From assembly GCA_036001225.1 (NCBI GenBank), contig DASYUM010000212.1, positions 1 to 30,897 on the forward strand: a stretch of 30,897 nt of DNA. The letters run 5' to 3'. Under the pieces are notes generated by a model, which saw only the letters and a list, made by a program, of their open reading frames with translations, had not been told where the DNA came from and did no database searches. Position numbers and translations under genes: made by a program. The DNA is from DASYUM01 sp036001225 (GTDB lineage: Bacteria > Methylomirabilota > Methylomirabilia > Rokubacteriales > DASRDR01). Position 1 is the first letter of the stretch. Every line of letters begins with the position of its first letter. Positions 14,175 through 22,130 of the stretch are shown here, piece by piece.

Positions 14175-15503
14175 ATGGCCGCGAGCGTCGGCGCGCCAGC
14201 CGGGACGCCCCACGTCGTGATCGTCGGCGGGGGGTTCGGCGGGCTCTATGCGGCGTTCGCCTTGAGCGGGCAACCGGTGCGGGTCACGCTGGTGGACCGC
14301 CGGAACCACCACCTCTTTCAGCCGCTGCTCTACCAGGTCGCGACGGCGGCGCTCTCGCCGGGCGACATCGCCCAGCCGATCCGCCACGTGCTCCGCCGGA
14401 GCCGGAACGTCGCCGTGGTCCTGGCCGAGGCGACCGCGGTGGACCTGTCCCGTCGCCGCCTCGTGCTCGCCGACGACGAGCTGAGCTACGACTACCTGAT
14501 CCTGGCCACCGGGGCCAGCCATGCCTATTTCGGCCACGACGAGTGGCGCCCGCTGGCGCCGGGCCTCAAGGACATCGAGGACGCGCTCGAGATCCGGCGG
14601 CGGGTGCTGCTGGCGTTCGAGGCAGCCGAGCGCGAGTCCGATGAAGACCGGCGCCGGGCGCTGCTGACGTTCGTCATCGTGGGCGGCGGCCCGACCGGGG
14701 TCGAGCTGGCCGGGGCGCTGGCCGAGATCGCCCGCGACGCGCTCGCCCACGACTTCCGGGCTATCGACCCCCGGCGGGCGCGCATCGTGCTGCTGGAGGC
14801 GGCGCCGCGGGTCCTGGCCGCGTTCGGGCCGCCGTCGAGCGCCGCCGCCGCGCGCCACCTGACCGAGCGCGGCGTGGAGGTTCGCACCGGCACCGCCGTC
14901 ACGCGCATCGCCCCGGGCCTGGTCGAGGCGGGCGCGCTCCAGATCGCCGCGGAGACGGTGCTGTGGGCGGCGGGCGTGGTCGCCTCCCCGATCGCGCGGA
15001 CCCTGGGCATGCCGCTGGACCGGGCGGGCCGGGTCCTGGTCGAGCCCGACCTCTCGGTGCCCGGGCACCCGGAGGCCTTCGTGATCGGGGACCTGGCCGC
15101 GTTCCTCCATCAGGGCGGCCAGCCGCTGCCCGGCCTGGCCCCGGTCGCCATCCAGATGGCCCGCCATGCCGCGGCGACCATTCTCGGCGCCATTCGCGGG
15201 GCGTCCCGCCGGCCATTCCGCTACCGGAACAAGGGCGTCATGGCCACGGTGGGTCGCAACGCGGCGGTGGCCGAGCTTGGCCCCCTTCGCCTGTCGGGCC
15301 TTCTCGGCTGGCTCGTGTGGGTCGTCGTCCACATCCTCTTTCTGATCGGCTTTCGCAACCGGCTGCTGGTGATGGTCGAGTGGGCCTGGGCCTACGTCAC
15401 CTTCAACCGAGGCGTGCGGCTCATCACGGGGGATACCACCCTGGCCTCCCGCCAGCGGCGACGGGTCGAGGAGTCGACCGAGCCGCGAGCCCGCGCCTCC
15501 TGA
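14175..15503 (+). CDS. ndh: Type II NADH dehydrogenase (NDH-2 family)
   Basis: Flavoprotein of 442 residues that passes electrons from NADH to quinone without pumping protons. HVVIVGGGFGGLYAAFAL (GGGFGG at 18-23) binds FAD, LVDRRNHHLFQPLLYQVATAALSPGDIAQPIR is the strongest NDH-2 signature, FVIVGGGPTGVELAGALAE (GGGPTG at 170-175) binds NADH, and AFVIGDLAAF is the second FAD contact. The C-terminus LLGWLVWVVVHILFLIGFRNRLLVMVEWAWAYVTFNRGVRLI is the membrane-anchoring module typical of the family. The ATG lies 14 nt after the deacylase stop, so the genes probably form one transcript, though the functional link is unclear. Confidence 0.93.
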   Translation: MAASVGAPAGTPHVVIVGGGFGGLYAAFALSGQPVRVTLVDRRNHHLFQPLLYQVATAALSPGDIAQPIRHVLRRSRNVAVVLAEATAVDLSRRRLVLADDELSYDYLILATGASHAYFGHDEWRPLAPGLKDIEDALEIRRRVLLAFEAAERESDEDRRRALLTFVIVGGGPTGVELAGALAEIARDALAHDFRAIDPRRARIVLLEAAPRVLAAFGPPSSAAAARHLTERGVEVRTGTAVTRIAPGLVEAGALQIAAETVLWAAGVVASPIARTLGMPLDRAGRVLVEPDLSVPGHPEAFVIGDLAAFLHQGGQPLPGLAPVAIQMARHAAATILGAIRGASRRPFRYRNKGVMATVGRNAAVAELGPLRLSGLLGWLVWVVVHILFLIGFRNRLLVMVEWAWAYVTFNRGVRLITGDTTLASRQRRRVEESTEPRARAS

Positions 15504-15524
15504 CCCTCGCCGAAGGAGGTCGCC

Positions 15525-16634
15525 ATGCGTGTTCGCTTCTCTGCCCCGCTGCTCACCGCGGTGTCACTGCTGGCCTTGATCACGTCGGTGGGGCTGCTGG
15601 CGGTCGCCCAGCAGATGGAGGAGGCCAAGCGCGATCGGGCCGTCGCCGCCGACGGGGGCCGATACCACGTGCTCCCGGCCACGCTTGAGACCACGCAGTG
15701 GGGGTGGCTCGACCCCAAGGAGCCGCCGAAGCTCGTGATCAACTCCGGCGACACCGTCGCGATCGAGACCATGATGCATTCGCACAACAAGATCCAGCCC
15801 GGCACCACGATGGACGAGATCATCGCCCTCCGGAAGGCGAACCCGGGCGGCGGGCCGCACTCGCTGACCGGGCCCATCTACGTCAACGGCGCCGAGCCCG
15901 GCGACGTGATGGAGATCCGGATCAAGAAGATCGTGCCCAAGGCGTTCGGCGTCAACTTCAACCTCCCCGGCCAGGAGTTCCCGACGATCGGCGCCCTGGC
16001 GCCGGAGTTCCCCCGGGGCTGGGTCCGGTACTTCTATCTCGATTGGGAGAAGAAGCAGGCCGAGTTCAAGCCCGGCGTCATCGTCGACCTCCAGCCGTTT
16101 CCCGGCACGCTGGCGGTCGGCATCGACCCCAAGGATCCCTCGCCGCGCAAGGGCGGGGCCACGGACCCGATGGCGCCCGTCTCCACCATCCGGCCCTGGA
16201 AGAACGGCTCCAACATGGACCTCAACGAGCTGCAGGAGGGGACGACGATCTTCATCCCCGTCTTCCTCAAAGGGGGCCTCATCTGGACGGGGGACTCCCA
16301 CTGCCGGCAGGGAAACGGCGAGGTCAACCTGACCGCGCTGGAGTGCGCGTACAAGGAGATCGTGATCCAGCCCATCGTGCGGAAGGACCTGAAGCTCGAG
16401 TGGCCGCGGATGGAGACCAAGACCCACTGGATCATGATGGGATTCGACGAAGACCTGAACAAGGCGCTGGTCAACGCCGTGCGGGAGACCGTGGACTTTC
16501 TGGCCACCAAGGGGCTCGATCGCTACGAGGCCTACTCGCTGACCTCGATGGCGGTCGACTGCCGCGTGACCCAGGTCGTGGACGTCCGCAAGGGCGTGCA
16601 TTGCATGGTGCCGAAGAGCCTCTTCCGCTCGTGA
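15525..16634 (+). CDS. Exported acetamidase/formamidase family protein
   Basis: Protein of 369 residues of the FmdA/AmdA family, which hydrolyses formamide, acetamide or related short amides to ammonia. Family signatures: VINSGDTVAIETMMHSHNKI, GPHSLTGPIYVNGAEPGDVMEIRI, FPGTLAVGI and IWTGDSHCRQGNGEVNLTALE (usually GD-H--QG-GEV-GTA-E). Unlike the cytoplasmic enzymes, it begins with a signal peptide (MRVRFSAPLLTAVSLLALITSVGLLAVAQQ), so it should act outside the membrane. GAAGGAGGTCGCC precedes the ATG at the right distance. The gene lies 21 nt after ndh and ahead of a metal ABC binding protein. Confidence 0.92.
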   Translation: MRVRFSAPLLTAVSLLALITSVGLLAVAQQMEEAKRDRAVAADGGRYHVLPATLETTQWGWLDPKEPPKLVINSGDTVAIETMMHSHNKIQPGTTMDEIIALRKANPGGGPHSLTGPIYVNGAEPGDVMEIRIKKIVPKAFGVNFNLPGQEFPTIGALAPEFPRGWVRYFYLDWEKKQAEFKPGVIVDLQPFPGTLAVGIDPKDPSPRKGGATDPMAPVSTIRPWKNGSNMDLNELQEGTTIFIPVFLKGGLIWTGDSHCRQGNGEVNLTALECAYKEIVIQPIVRKDLKLEWPRMETKTHWIMMGFDEDLNKALVNAVRETVDFLATKGLDRYEAYSLTSMAVDCRVTQVVDVRKGVHCMVPKSLFRS

Positions 16635-16671
16635 GGCGCGGGCCGATGTCCCCGTACGCGAGAGGCCGCCC

Positions 16672-17610
16672 CTGAGCCGTCGCCGGCTCGGTCAGGCCCT
16701 CGCCGCCGTCGCGATCGCCGCCGCCACCGCCGGGCCGGCCGCCGCCGGGCCCCTCCGCGTGGTGACTACGACCACCGACCTGCGCGCGCTGGTCGAAGCG
16801 GTGGGCGGCGACCGCGTCGCGGTCCAGAGCCTGCTCGGCGGTGCCCAGCCGCCCCACGTCTTCCAGGCCAAGCCCGCGCACCTGGTGGCGCTGCGGGAGG
16901 CCGACCTCGTGGTGCGGATCGGGGCCGACCACGACGCCTGGCTGGGGCCGCTCCTCAAGCAGGTCGGCAATCCGCGACTCGTGCCGGGCCGACCGGGTCA
17001 CGTGGACACTTCGCGGGGGATCGAGCTGCTCGAGCCCGCGCCGCGGACCGCGAAGGGCGCCGGGCACGTCCACGCGTTCGGCAACACCCACTACTGGCTC
17101 GACCCCGCCCACGCTCGCCCGATGACCGCCGCCATCGCGGACGGTCTGAGCGCGGTCGCCCCCGCCGAGGCCGCCGGCTTCGCCGCGCGACGGGATGCCT
17201 TTCTGGCGCGCGTGGAGGAAGGGATGCGGCGCTGGGCGGCGGCCCTCGCGCCGTATCGCGGCGTGCGGGTGGTCGCGGTCCACGACAGCTTCCCCTACTT
17301 CGCCCAGCGCTTCGGCTTCGTGGTGGCCGCCACCGTCGAGCGCGAACCGGGCCTGGCGCCCCCGCCGGCGCACCTGGCCCGGCTCGCGCAGGAGATGAAG
17401 CGCCACGGCATCCGGCTGGTTCTGACCGAGACCTGGTTGCCCGACGAGCTTGCCCGGCGACTAGCCGTGACCGCCGGGGCGACGGTCGTGAAGCTGCCGA
17501 CCTCGGTGGGCAGCAGTCCGGAATCGGGCGACTACGTGGCCCTCTTCGAGGAGATCACCGCCCGCTTGGTCGCCGCCCTCGCCGCCCCCGGCGGGCCGGC
17601 GGCCCGCTGA
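16672..17610 (+). CDS. Zinc/manganese ABC transporter substrate-binding protein (ZnuA/TroA family)
   Basis: Metal-binding lipoprotein-like or periplasmic receptor of 312 residues. Metal ligands of the cluster A-I family are visible: H62 in PPHVFQAKP, H140 in HYWLDP, H204 in VHDSFPYF and an acidic residue near E253 in LTETWLPDE; DADLVVRIGADHDAWL-type and EREPGLAPPPAHLARL segments also match. The first ATG/GTG in frame, at 16759, would remove the export signal. Reading back to CTG 16672 gives SRRRLGQALAAVAIAAATAGPAAAG, a proper signal peptide, and AGAGG stands 6 nt before that CTG, so I take CTG as start. The permease gene follows 15 nt downstream. No ATPase gene is adjacent. Confidence 0.87.
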   Translation: MSRRRLGQALAAVAIAAATAGPAAAGPLRVVTTTTDLRALVEAVGGDRVAVQSLLGGAQPPHVFQAKPAHLVALREADLVVRIGADHDAWLGPLLKQVGNPRLVPGRPGHVDTSRGIELLEPAPRTAKGAGHVHAFGNTHYWLDPAHARPMTAAIADGLSAVAPAEAAGFAARRDAFLARVEEGMRRWAAALAPYRGVRVVAVHDSFPYFAQRFGFVVAATVEREPGLAPPPAHLARLAQEMKRHGIRLVLTETWLPDELARRLAVTAGATVVKLPTSVGSSPESGDYVALFEEITARLVAALAAPGGPAAR

Positions 17611-17625
17611 CGGCGCGGCCGCCCG

Positions 17626-18942
17626 GTGACCGAGGTCTCCGCGCTCTGGAGCTTTCTCTGGCCCGCGTGCGCGGCGGGCCTCATCCTGACCGGCATCCAC
17701 GCCTACCTCGGCCTCCACGTCCTGGCCCGGGGCGTGATCTTCGTCGATCTCGCCCTCGCCCAGATCGCCGCGCTCGGCGCCGCGATCGCGACCCTGGCCG
17801 GCCATCCGCCCCAGGGGGGCGCCGCCTACTTCTACTCGCTCGCCTTCGCCCTCGGGGGTGCGGTCCTCCTCGCCATGACCCGGTTGCGCCGCCCACGGGT
17901 GCCCCAGGAGGCGTTGATCGGCGTGGTCTACGTGATGGCCGCCGCGGTCGCGGTGCTGGTGCTCGACCGGGCGCCGGAGGGCGCCGAGCGGGTCAAGGGG
18001 CTCCTGGTCGGGAATATCCTCGCCGTCACCCCGGGCGAGGTCGCCTCGCTGGCCGGCCTCTACGGCGCGATCGGGGTCGGCCACTGGCTGGCGCGCCGCC
18101 GCTTCCTCGACCTGTCGTGGGGGCGGCTGCCGGCGGGGCCGGTGGCCCGGGCCTGGGACGCCGCCTTCTACGCCTCGTTCGCCGTCGTCGTGACCAGCTC
18201 GGTTCGCGTGGCCGGCGTGCTCCTCGTCTTCACGTACCTGGTGGTGCCGGCCCTGGTCGGCGCGCTGGCCAGCGAGGCGATCGGGCGGCGGCTGCTGGTC
18301 GGCTGGGCGGTGGGCACCGGCGCCACGGTGGTCGGTCTCGTCGGGTCGGTGGTCGCCGACTTGCCGACCGGCGCCGCCATCGTCGCGGCCCACGGTCTGG
18401 GGCTGGCCGGCGCCCTCGCCCTCCGCGCGGCCCTCGGCTCGCCGGGCCGCCACCGGGCGAGCCTGGTCCGCGCCGGCTGGACGACGGTCGCGGTCGTCGG
18501 CCTCGGGCTCTTCGCGGCGGCGGCGGTGCTGATGGTCTTCCCGGGCTGGAACCATGTCTGGCTGACCGCTCTCGAGGCGCGCCTGCCGGTCGTCGAGACG
18601 GCCTTCCTCACGCCCCGGGAGCGGGCGGCGCGAGAGGAGACCGCGCGGACGGTCGCCCGCCACGACACCGAGATCGCGCGGCTGGCGGGCGTGCGGGACG
18701 CGGTGCGACTCGGCGACCGCCGCCTCGACGCCGAGCAGCAGGAGCGGCTCCGCCAGTTCCTCCTGTCGCGCCAGGAGATCGCCGCCGGTGACCGATTCGT
18801 GCTGGCGCACCTGCGGGCGCGGGCCCGGACCCGGCAGCGCTTTCTCCTCGGGGTGCCGCTGGCCGGACTGGCGGGCGGCGCCGCCTGGTGGGCCAGCCGT
18901 CGGCTGGCCGCGCTGCCGCCGGTATCGGACGAGGTCGGCTGA
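17626..18942 (+). CDS. Metal ABC transporter permease (ZnuB family) with a C-terminal extension
   Basis: Protein of 438 residues. Residues 1 to about 265 are an ABC-3 permease: repeated hydrophobic helices with LGLHVLARGVIFVDLALAQIAALGAA, VPQEALIGVVYVMAAA, LLVGNIL and SSVRVAGVLLVFTYLVVPA, typical of ZnuB/MntB. Usual permeases end here at about 260-300 residues. This one continues with another membrane helix (about 282-300, TTVAVVGLGLFAAAAVLMVFPGW), a charged, probably helical stretch rich in Arg and Glu (about 320-405) and a final helix (FLLGVPLAGLAGGAAWWAS). The extension is in frame and has the same codon bias. Start is GTG, 15 nt after the binding-protein gene. An ATPase must be supplied from elsewhere. 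Confidence 0.88.
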   Translation: MTEVSALWSFLWPACAAGLILTGIHAYLGLHVLARGVIFVDLALAQIAALGAAIATLAGHPPQGGAAYFYSLAFALGGAVLLAMTRLRRPRVPQEALIGVVYVMAAAVAVLVLDRAPEGAERVKGLLVGNILAVTPGEVASLAGLYGAIGVGHWLARRRFLDLSWGRLPAGPVARAWDAAFYASFAVVVTSSVRVAGVLLVFTYLVVPALVGALASEAIGRRLLVGWAVGTGATVVGLVGSVVADLPTGAAIVAAHGLGLAGALALRAALGSPGRHRASLVRAGWTTVAVVGLGLFAAAAVLMVFPGWNHVWLTALEARLPVVETAFLTPRERAAREETARTVARHDTEIARLAGVRDAVRLGDRRLDAEQQERLRQFLLSRQEIAAGDRFVLAHLRARARTRQRFLLGVPLAGLAGGAAWWASRRLAALPPVSDEVG

Positions 18943-18973
18943 GCGCCGTCCGATGTACGCGCCGGAAGGCGGC

Positions 18974-18982
18974 TGCTATACT
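18974..18982 (+). promoter_or_regulatory. Extended -10 promoter upstream of moaB
   Basis: TGCTATACT is an extended -10 box (TGn plus TATACT). No good -35 lies 17 nt upstream, as is allowed for extended -10 promoters. The same nine bases occur upstream of the first glycosyltransferase gene at 22131-22139. Confidence 0.5.
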
Positions 18983-19028
18983 CCGAGCCACCGCGCACCC
19001 TGGAGGTGGCCCTGCCCCCGACCGACCA

Positions 19029-19093
19029 TGCTCCACATCGTGGAGTTGCTCGACGAGGCGTACGCGGCGGCCGACCTGGGCGGCGCCGCGTGA
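19029..19093 (+). CDS. Possible 21-residue leader peptide overlapping moaB
   Basis: An ATG-initiated frame of 21 codons (MLHIVELLDEAYAAADLGGA plus one Ala), every codon ending in G or C, which is the coding signature of this genome. Its TGA overlaps the GTG proposed for moaB (GTGA), an arrangement that would couple translation of the two. GGAGG is present but 20 nt upstream, too far for a normal ribosome binding site. It could be a real leader peptide, a remnant, or chance. No homologue is recognised. Confidence 0.35.
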
Positions 19094-19608
19094 GGGACGT
19101 GCGCTCGTCCGTCGAGGAACACAAGGCTCAGGCGCCGCGCGCCGTCCGCTGCGTCGTCTGCACGATCTCGGACTCCAAGACCCCGGAGACGGACACCAGC
19201 GGCCAGCTCCTGCAGGAGCTGCTGCGGGGCGGCGGCCACGAGGTCGTGGGCTATCACCTCGTGCGCGACGAGCCGAGCCAAGTCCACGGGGTGATCCATA
19301 CCGCCTGCGCGAATCCGGCCGTGCAGGCGGTCATCTTCACCGGCGGCACCGGCATCACGTCCCGGGACCAGACGTTCGAGGCCATCGAGGCCCTCCTGGA
19401 GAAGCGGCTGCCCGGCTTCGGCGAGCTGTTCCGGATGCTCTCCTACCAGGAGATCGGCGCGGCCGCCATGCTCTCCCGAGCCCAAGCCGGGGTGCGCGGG
19501 GGGCGGCTCATCTTCTCGCTTCCCGGGTCCCCGGCCGCCTGCCGGCTCGCCCTCGAACGGCTCATCCTGCCGGAGCTGGGGCATCTGGTGCGCGAGGTGA
19601 GCCGCTGA
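19090..19608 (+). CDS. moaB: Molybdenum cofactor biosynthesis protein MoaB
   Basis: Protein of 172 residues, a MogA/MoaB-type molybdopterin adenylyltransferase-like enzyme that prepares molybdopterin for metal insertion. Motifs: VRCVVCTISDSKTPETDTSGQLLQELL, HLVRDEPSQV, AVIFTGGTGITSRDQTFEAIE (the GGTG-T-RD molybdopterin-binding loop), ELFRMLSYQEIGAAAMLSRAQAGV and IFSLPGSPAACRLAL; all are diagnostic. I prefer the GTG at 19090 overlapping a possible leader ORF; GTG at 19099 is an alternative, and an Arg-rich reading further upstream looks like a shadow. The nearby ThiF/MoeB fusion (20802-22028) may belong to the same pathway. HtrA follows 68 nt downstream with its own promoter-like box. Confidence 0.92.
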   Translation: MRDVRSSVEEHKAQAPRAVRCVVCTISDSKTPETDTSGQLLQELLRGGGHEVVGYHLVRDEPSQVHGVIHTACANPAVQAVIFTGGTGITSRDQTFEAIEALLEKRLPGFGELFRMLSYQEIGAAAMLSRAQAGVRGGRLIFSLPGSPAACRLALERLILPELGHLVREVSR

Positions 19609-19637
19609 GAGACCCCGGTGAGCCCGCGGCCGGTCCG

Positions 19638-19646
19638 TGGTAGAGT
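19638..19646 (+). promoter_or_regulatory. Possible extended -10 promoter of the HtrA-like gene
   Basis: TGGTAGAGT has the TGn-TAnnnT form of an extended -10. It lies 30 nt before the ATG, which is preceded by an AGGAGG ribosome binding site. No clear -35. Confidence 0.35.
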
Positions 19647-19676
19647 CGGGCCTCAGACCGTCGCTCAGGAGGCGCT

Positions 19677-20792
19677 ATGCGGGTAGGGTGGGGCGTGGGA
19701 GGGGCGCTGGTGGCGCTCGGACTCTTCTTGGGGGGGCCACTGGCGGCCCAGCCGGCGAACGGACCGCCCGGGCGACTCTGGGAGGACGCGGCGCCGGCCG
19801 CGGTCGCGCCGGAGATCGAGCGTCTGAACTCGGCACTCACCCACCTCGCCGAGCGGCTCAAGGCCGCCTTGGTGCAGATCCGGGTCCAGCGCAGCCCGGC
19901 CGACAGCGAGGGCGACGACCGCGGCCGCCGCTCCATGGGCTCCGGCTTCTTCGTGCATCCCGACGGCTACCTCGTCACCAACGCCCACGTGGTGGAAGGG
20001 GCCGACGAGGTGCAGGTTCGGCTGGCGACCGGCCGTCGGCTCCGGGGGACGGTGATCGGCCGCGACGGACGGGTGGATCTCGCGCTGGTGAAGGTCGAGA
20101 GCAAGGAAAGGCTGCCGATCCTGCCGCTCGGGAACTCGGACGAGCTGCGGGTCGGCGAGTTCGTCATGGCCCTCGGCCACCCGTTCGGCCTCGAGCAGAC
20201 CGTGTCTTTCGGGATCATCAGCCGCCGCGGCACGTCCCTGGTGGCGGCGGCCCCGGTGGACTTCATCCAGACGGACGCGTCCGTCAATCCCGGGAACTCG
20301 GGCGGCCCTCTCGTCAACATGGCGGGTCAAGTCGTGGGCGTGAACTCGATGGCCGCCCGCAACGGCTCGATCGGCTTCGCCATCCCCTCCAACTTGGTGA
20401 AGGCGCTGCTGCCCGAGCTGGCCGCCAAGGGCAAGGTGGAGTGGGGGTGGCTCGGCGTGCAGATCGACGAGATCACCGAGGAGAACGTCGCCGAGTACGG
20501 CCTGAGCGAGCCGCGGGGGGTGGCGATCCAGAACGTTCTGCCCGATCAACCGGCCGCCCGGGCCGGCCTCCGGGCGAAGGACGTCGTCCTCGCCATCGAC
20601 GGGAGCGCGGTCGCCACCATGCGGGATCTGCAGCGGCTCATCGCCGGCACCCCGGCCGGGAAGATCATTCGCGTGCGTCTCTTGCGCGAGGGCCAGGAGC
20701 GGGAGTTGCCGGTGACGGTCGGCCGCTACCCCGAGCCGGAGGCCGAGGCGAAGCCGAAGGGGTCGGACCCCGCGCCCAGCCCTCGCCGGTAG
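19677..20792 (+). CDS. HtrA/DegP-like serine protease (S1C) with one PDZ domain
   Basis: Periplasmic quality-control protease of 371 residues. A signal peptide (RVGWGVGGALVALGLFLGGPLAAQ) is followed by the trypsin-like domain with a complete triad: H104 in TNAHVV, D134 in RVDLALVKV and S208 in PGNSGGP; the DegP/DegS family hallmarks GSGFFV--DGYLVTNAHVV and FIQTDASVNPGNSGGPLVN are clear. A single PDZ domain (about 255-350, with WLGVQIDEI, GVAIQNVLPDQPAARAGLRAKDVVLAIDG) and a short Pro/Lys-rich tail end the chain. AGGAGG stands 5 nt before the ATG. It converges on the MoeB-like gene with only 9 nt between the stop codons. Confidence 0.95.
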   Translation: MRVGWGVGGALVALGLFLGGPLAAQPANGPPGRLWEDAAPAAVAPEIERLNSALTHLAERLKAALVQIRVQRSPADSEGDDRGRRSMGSGFFVHPDGYLVTNAHVVEGADEVQVRLATGRRLRGTVIGRDGRVDLALVKVESKERLPILPLGNSDELRVGEFVMALGHPFGLEQTVSFGIISRRGTSLVAAAPVDFIQTDASVNPGNSGGPLVNMAGQVVGVNSMAARNGSIGFAIPSNLVKALLPELAAKGKVEWGWLGVQIDEITEENVAEYGLSEPRGVAIQNVLPDQPAARAGLRAKDVVLAIDGSAVATMRDLQRLIAGTPAGKIIRVRLLREGQERELPVTVGRYPEPEAEAKPKGSDPAPSPRR

Positions 20793-20795
20793 CGG

Positions 20796-20812
20796 CCGGC
20801 CTCAGCGGCCGG
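20796..20812. terminator. Small hairpin between convergent htrA-like and moeB-like genes
   Basis: Six-bp arms CCGGCC (20796-20801) and GGCCGG (20807-20812) around a 5-nt loop. It begins 4 nt after the htrA-like stop and contains the stop of the opposite gene in its loop. No T-run; a modest bidirectional terminator is possible. Confidence 0.35.
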
Positions 20813-22028
20813 GGGTCGCCGCGGGGAGGGGGGCCGCGCCGGCGCGGTCGCCGTGCTCCGGCGTGACCGCGCAGGCCTCGGCAGTCTCGGCGTGAAGCGA
20901 CAGGTCCCGGATGGTCGGCCGCTCCCCGCACAGCGGGCACTGCGGATCGCGCCGGAGCCGCACCTCGCGGAACCGCATCCCCAGCGCGTCGTAGGTGAGG
21001 AGCCGCCCGATGAGCGGCTCGCCCTTGCCGATGATGAGCTTCACGGCCTCGGTCGCCTGCACCACCCCGATGAGTCCTGGGAGCACGCCCAGGACGCCGG
21101 CTTCGTTTCAGGAGGGAACGAGCCCGGCCGGCGGGGGAAGCGGATAGAGGCAGCGGTAGCACGGTCCCCGGCCGGGAGCCAGCACGGTCACCATCCCCTC
21201 GAACTGGAAGATGGAGCCATGGACGTTCGGCTTGCCGGCCAGGTAGCAAGCGTCGTTCACCAGATACCGGGTCGCGAAGTTGTCGGACCCGTCCACGACG
21301 AGGTCGTAGTCCTTGATGATCCGCTCGATGTTGTCCACGGTGAGTCGTTCGGCGTACGGCACGACCGTGACGTCGGGGTTGATGGCCTGGATGGTGTCGC
21401 GCGCCGACTCGACCTTGGGCCGCCCGACGTCGGGGGTCCGATGGAGAATCTGGCGCTGGAGATTCGACAGATCCACGACGTCGGAATCGATGATGCCGAC
21501 GGTGCCCACGCCCACCGCGGCCAGGTAGACCGCGGTCGGCGAGCCGAGGCCGCCGGCTCCGATGAGGAGGACCTTCGAGCGGAGCAGGCGCTTCTGCCCC
21601 TGTTCGCCGACCTGGGCCAGCATGAAGTGCCGGCTGTAGCGCTCCATCTGGGCCGGCGTCAGCGGCTCTTCTTTCACCAGCGGCAGCCGAAGCTCCTTCC
21701 ACCGCCGGATTCCGCCGGCCATCGAGGCGACGTTCTCGTAGCCGAGATCGCGGAGGGCCTTGGCGGCGAGGAGCGAGCGAAGGCCGGACATGCAGTAGAG
21801 GACGATCGGTGTCTTCGCGTCGGGATAGGCGTCCTGGACCTTGAACTCGAGGAAGCCCCGGCTGATGCTCACCGCGCCCTCGACGAAGCCCTCTCGATAC
21901 TCGTCGGGGTCGCGGACGTCGATCACCGTCGGCGGCGTCTCGGACGCCAGGCGCGTGTGGACGTCCTCCACGGAGACCTCGGGGACGAGCTTTTTGGCGT
22001 CGCTGACGAGGTCGCGATAGGTCTTCAT
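20802..22028 (-). CDS. moeB: Rhodanese-ThiF/MoeB fusion, probable selenoprotein with one in-frame TGA
   Basis: E1-like enzyme that adenylates the C-terminus of a sulfur-carrier protein. Read through the TGA at 21108-21110, the protein has 408 residues. An N-terminal rhodanese domain (about 15-118, active-site C79 in YCMSGLRS) is followed by a ThiF/MoeB domain: ATP loop GAGGLGS (157-163), IDSDVVDLSNLQRQ, DGSDNFATRYL (D249) and zinc cysteines C290, C293, C364 and C367. Residue 307, encoded by TGA, falls in LVPS-U-NEAGVLGVLPG, where relatives have Cys (SCAEAGVLGVLPG). The frame is unbroken on both sides, so no frameshift explains it. A SECIS-like hairpin follows immediately. Known MoeZ-type fusions put the rhodanese at the C-terminus; here the order is reversed. 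GGAGAGG precedes the ATG. An ordinary nonsense mutation is the alternative. Confidence 0.88.
21074..21095 (-). promoter_or_regulatory. Bacterial SECIS-like hairpin directing UGA recoding
   Basis: On the minus strand, 12 nt after the TGA, GTCCTGGG (21095-21088) pairs perfectly with CCCAGGAC (21081-21074) around the 6-nt loop CGTGCT (21087-21082). The loop begins 20 nt after the TGA and has G at its second position. From memory, the bacterial SECIS consensus asks for a stem of at least 4 bp, a loop of 3-14 nt with G in the first two positions, and 16-37 nt from UGA to loop; all are met. The 3' arm uses CCA and GGA codons, which are uncommon in this GC-ending gene set, as if kept for pairing. 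Confidence 0.82.
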
Positions 22029-22130
22029 CTGCCTCTCCTTCGCGCGGCCGGCGGCCGCGAATCGAGATTACCACGCATCCCGATCGAGTCAACGGCCTAT
22101 TCGCCCCGCGACGGATCCGCCACCACCCGA

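Noticed and set aside
21108..21110. TGA in the moeB-like gene as a simple pseudogenising stop
   Set aside because: The frame continues without indels for 101 more conserved codons, the TGA sits exactly at a conserved Cys, and a SECIS-like hairpin follows; selenocysteine is the better explanation.
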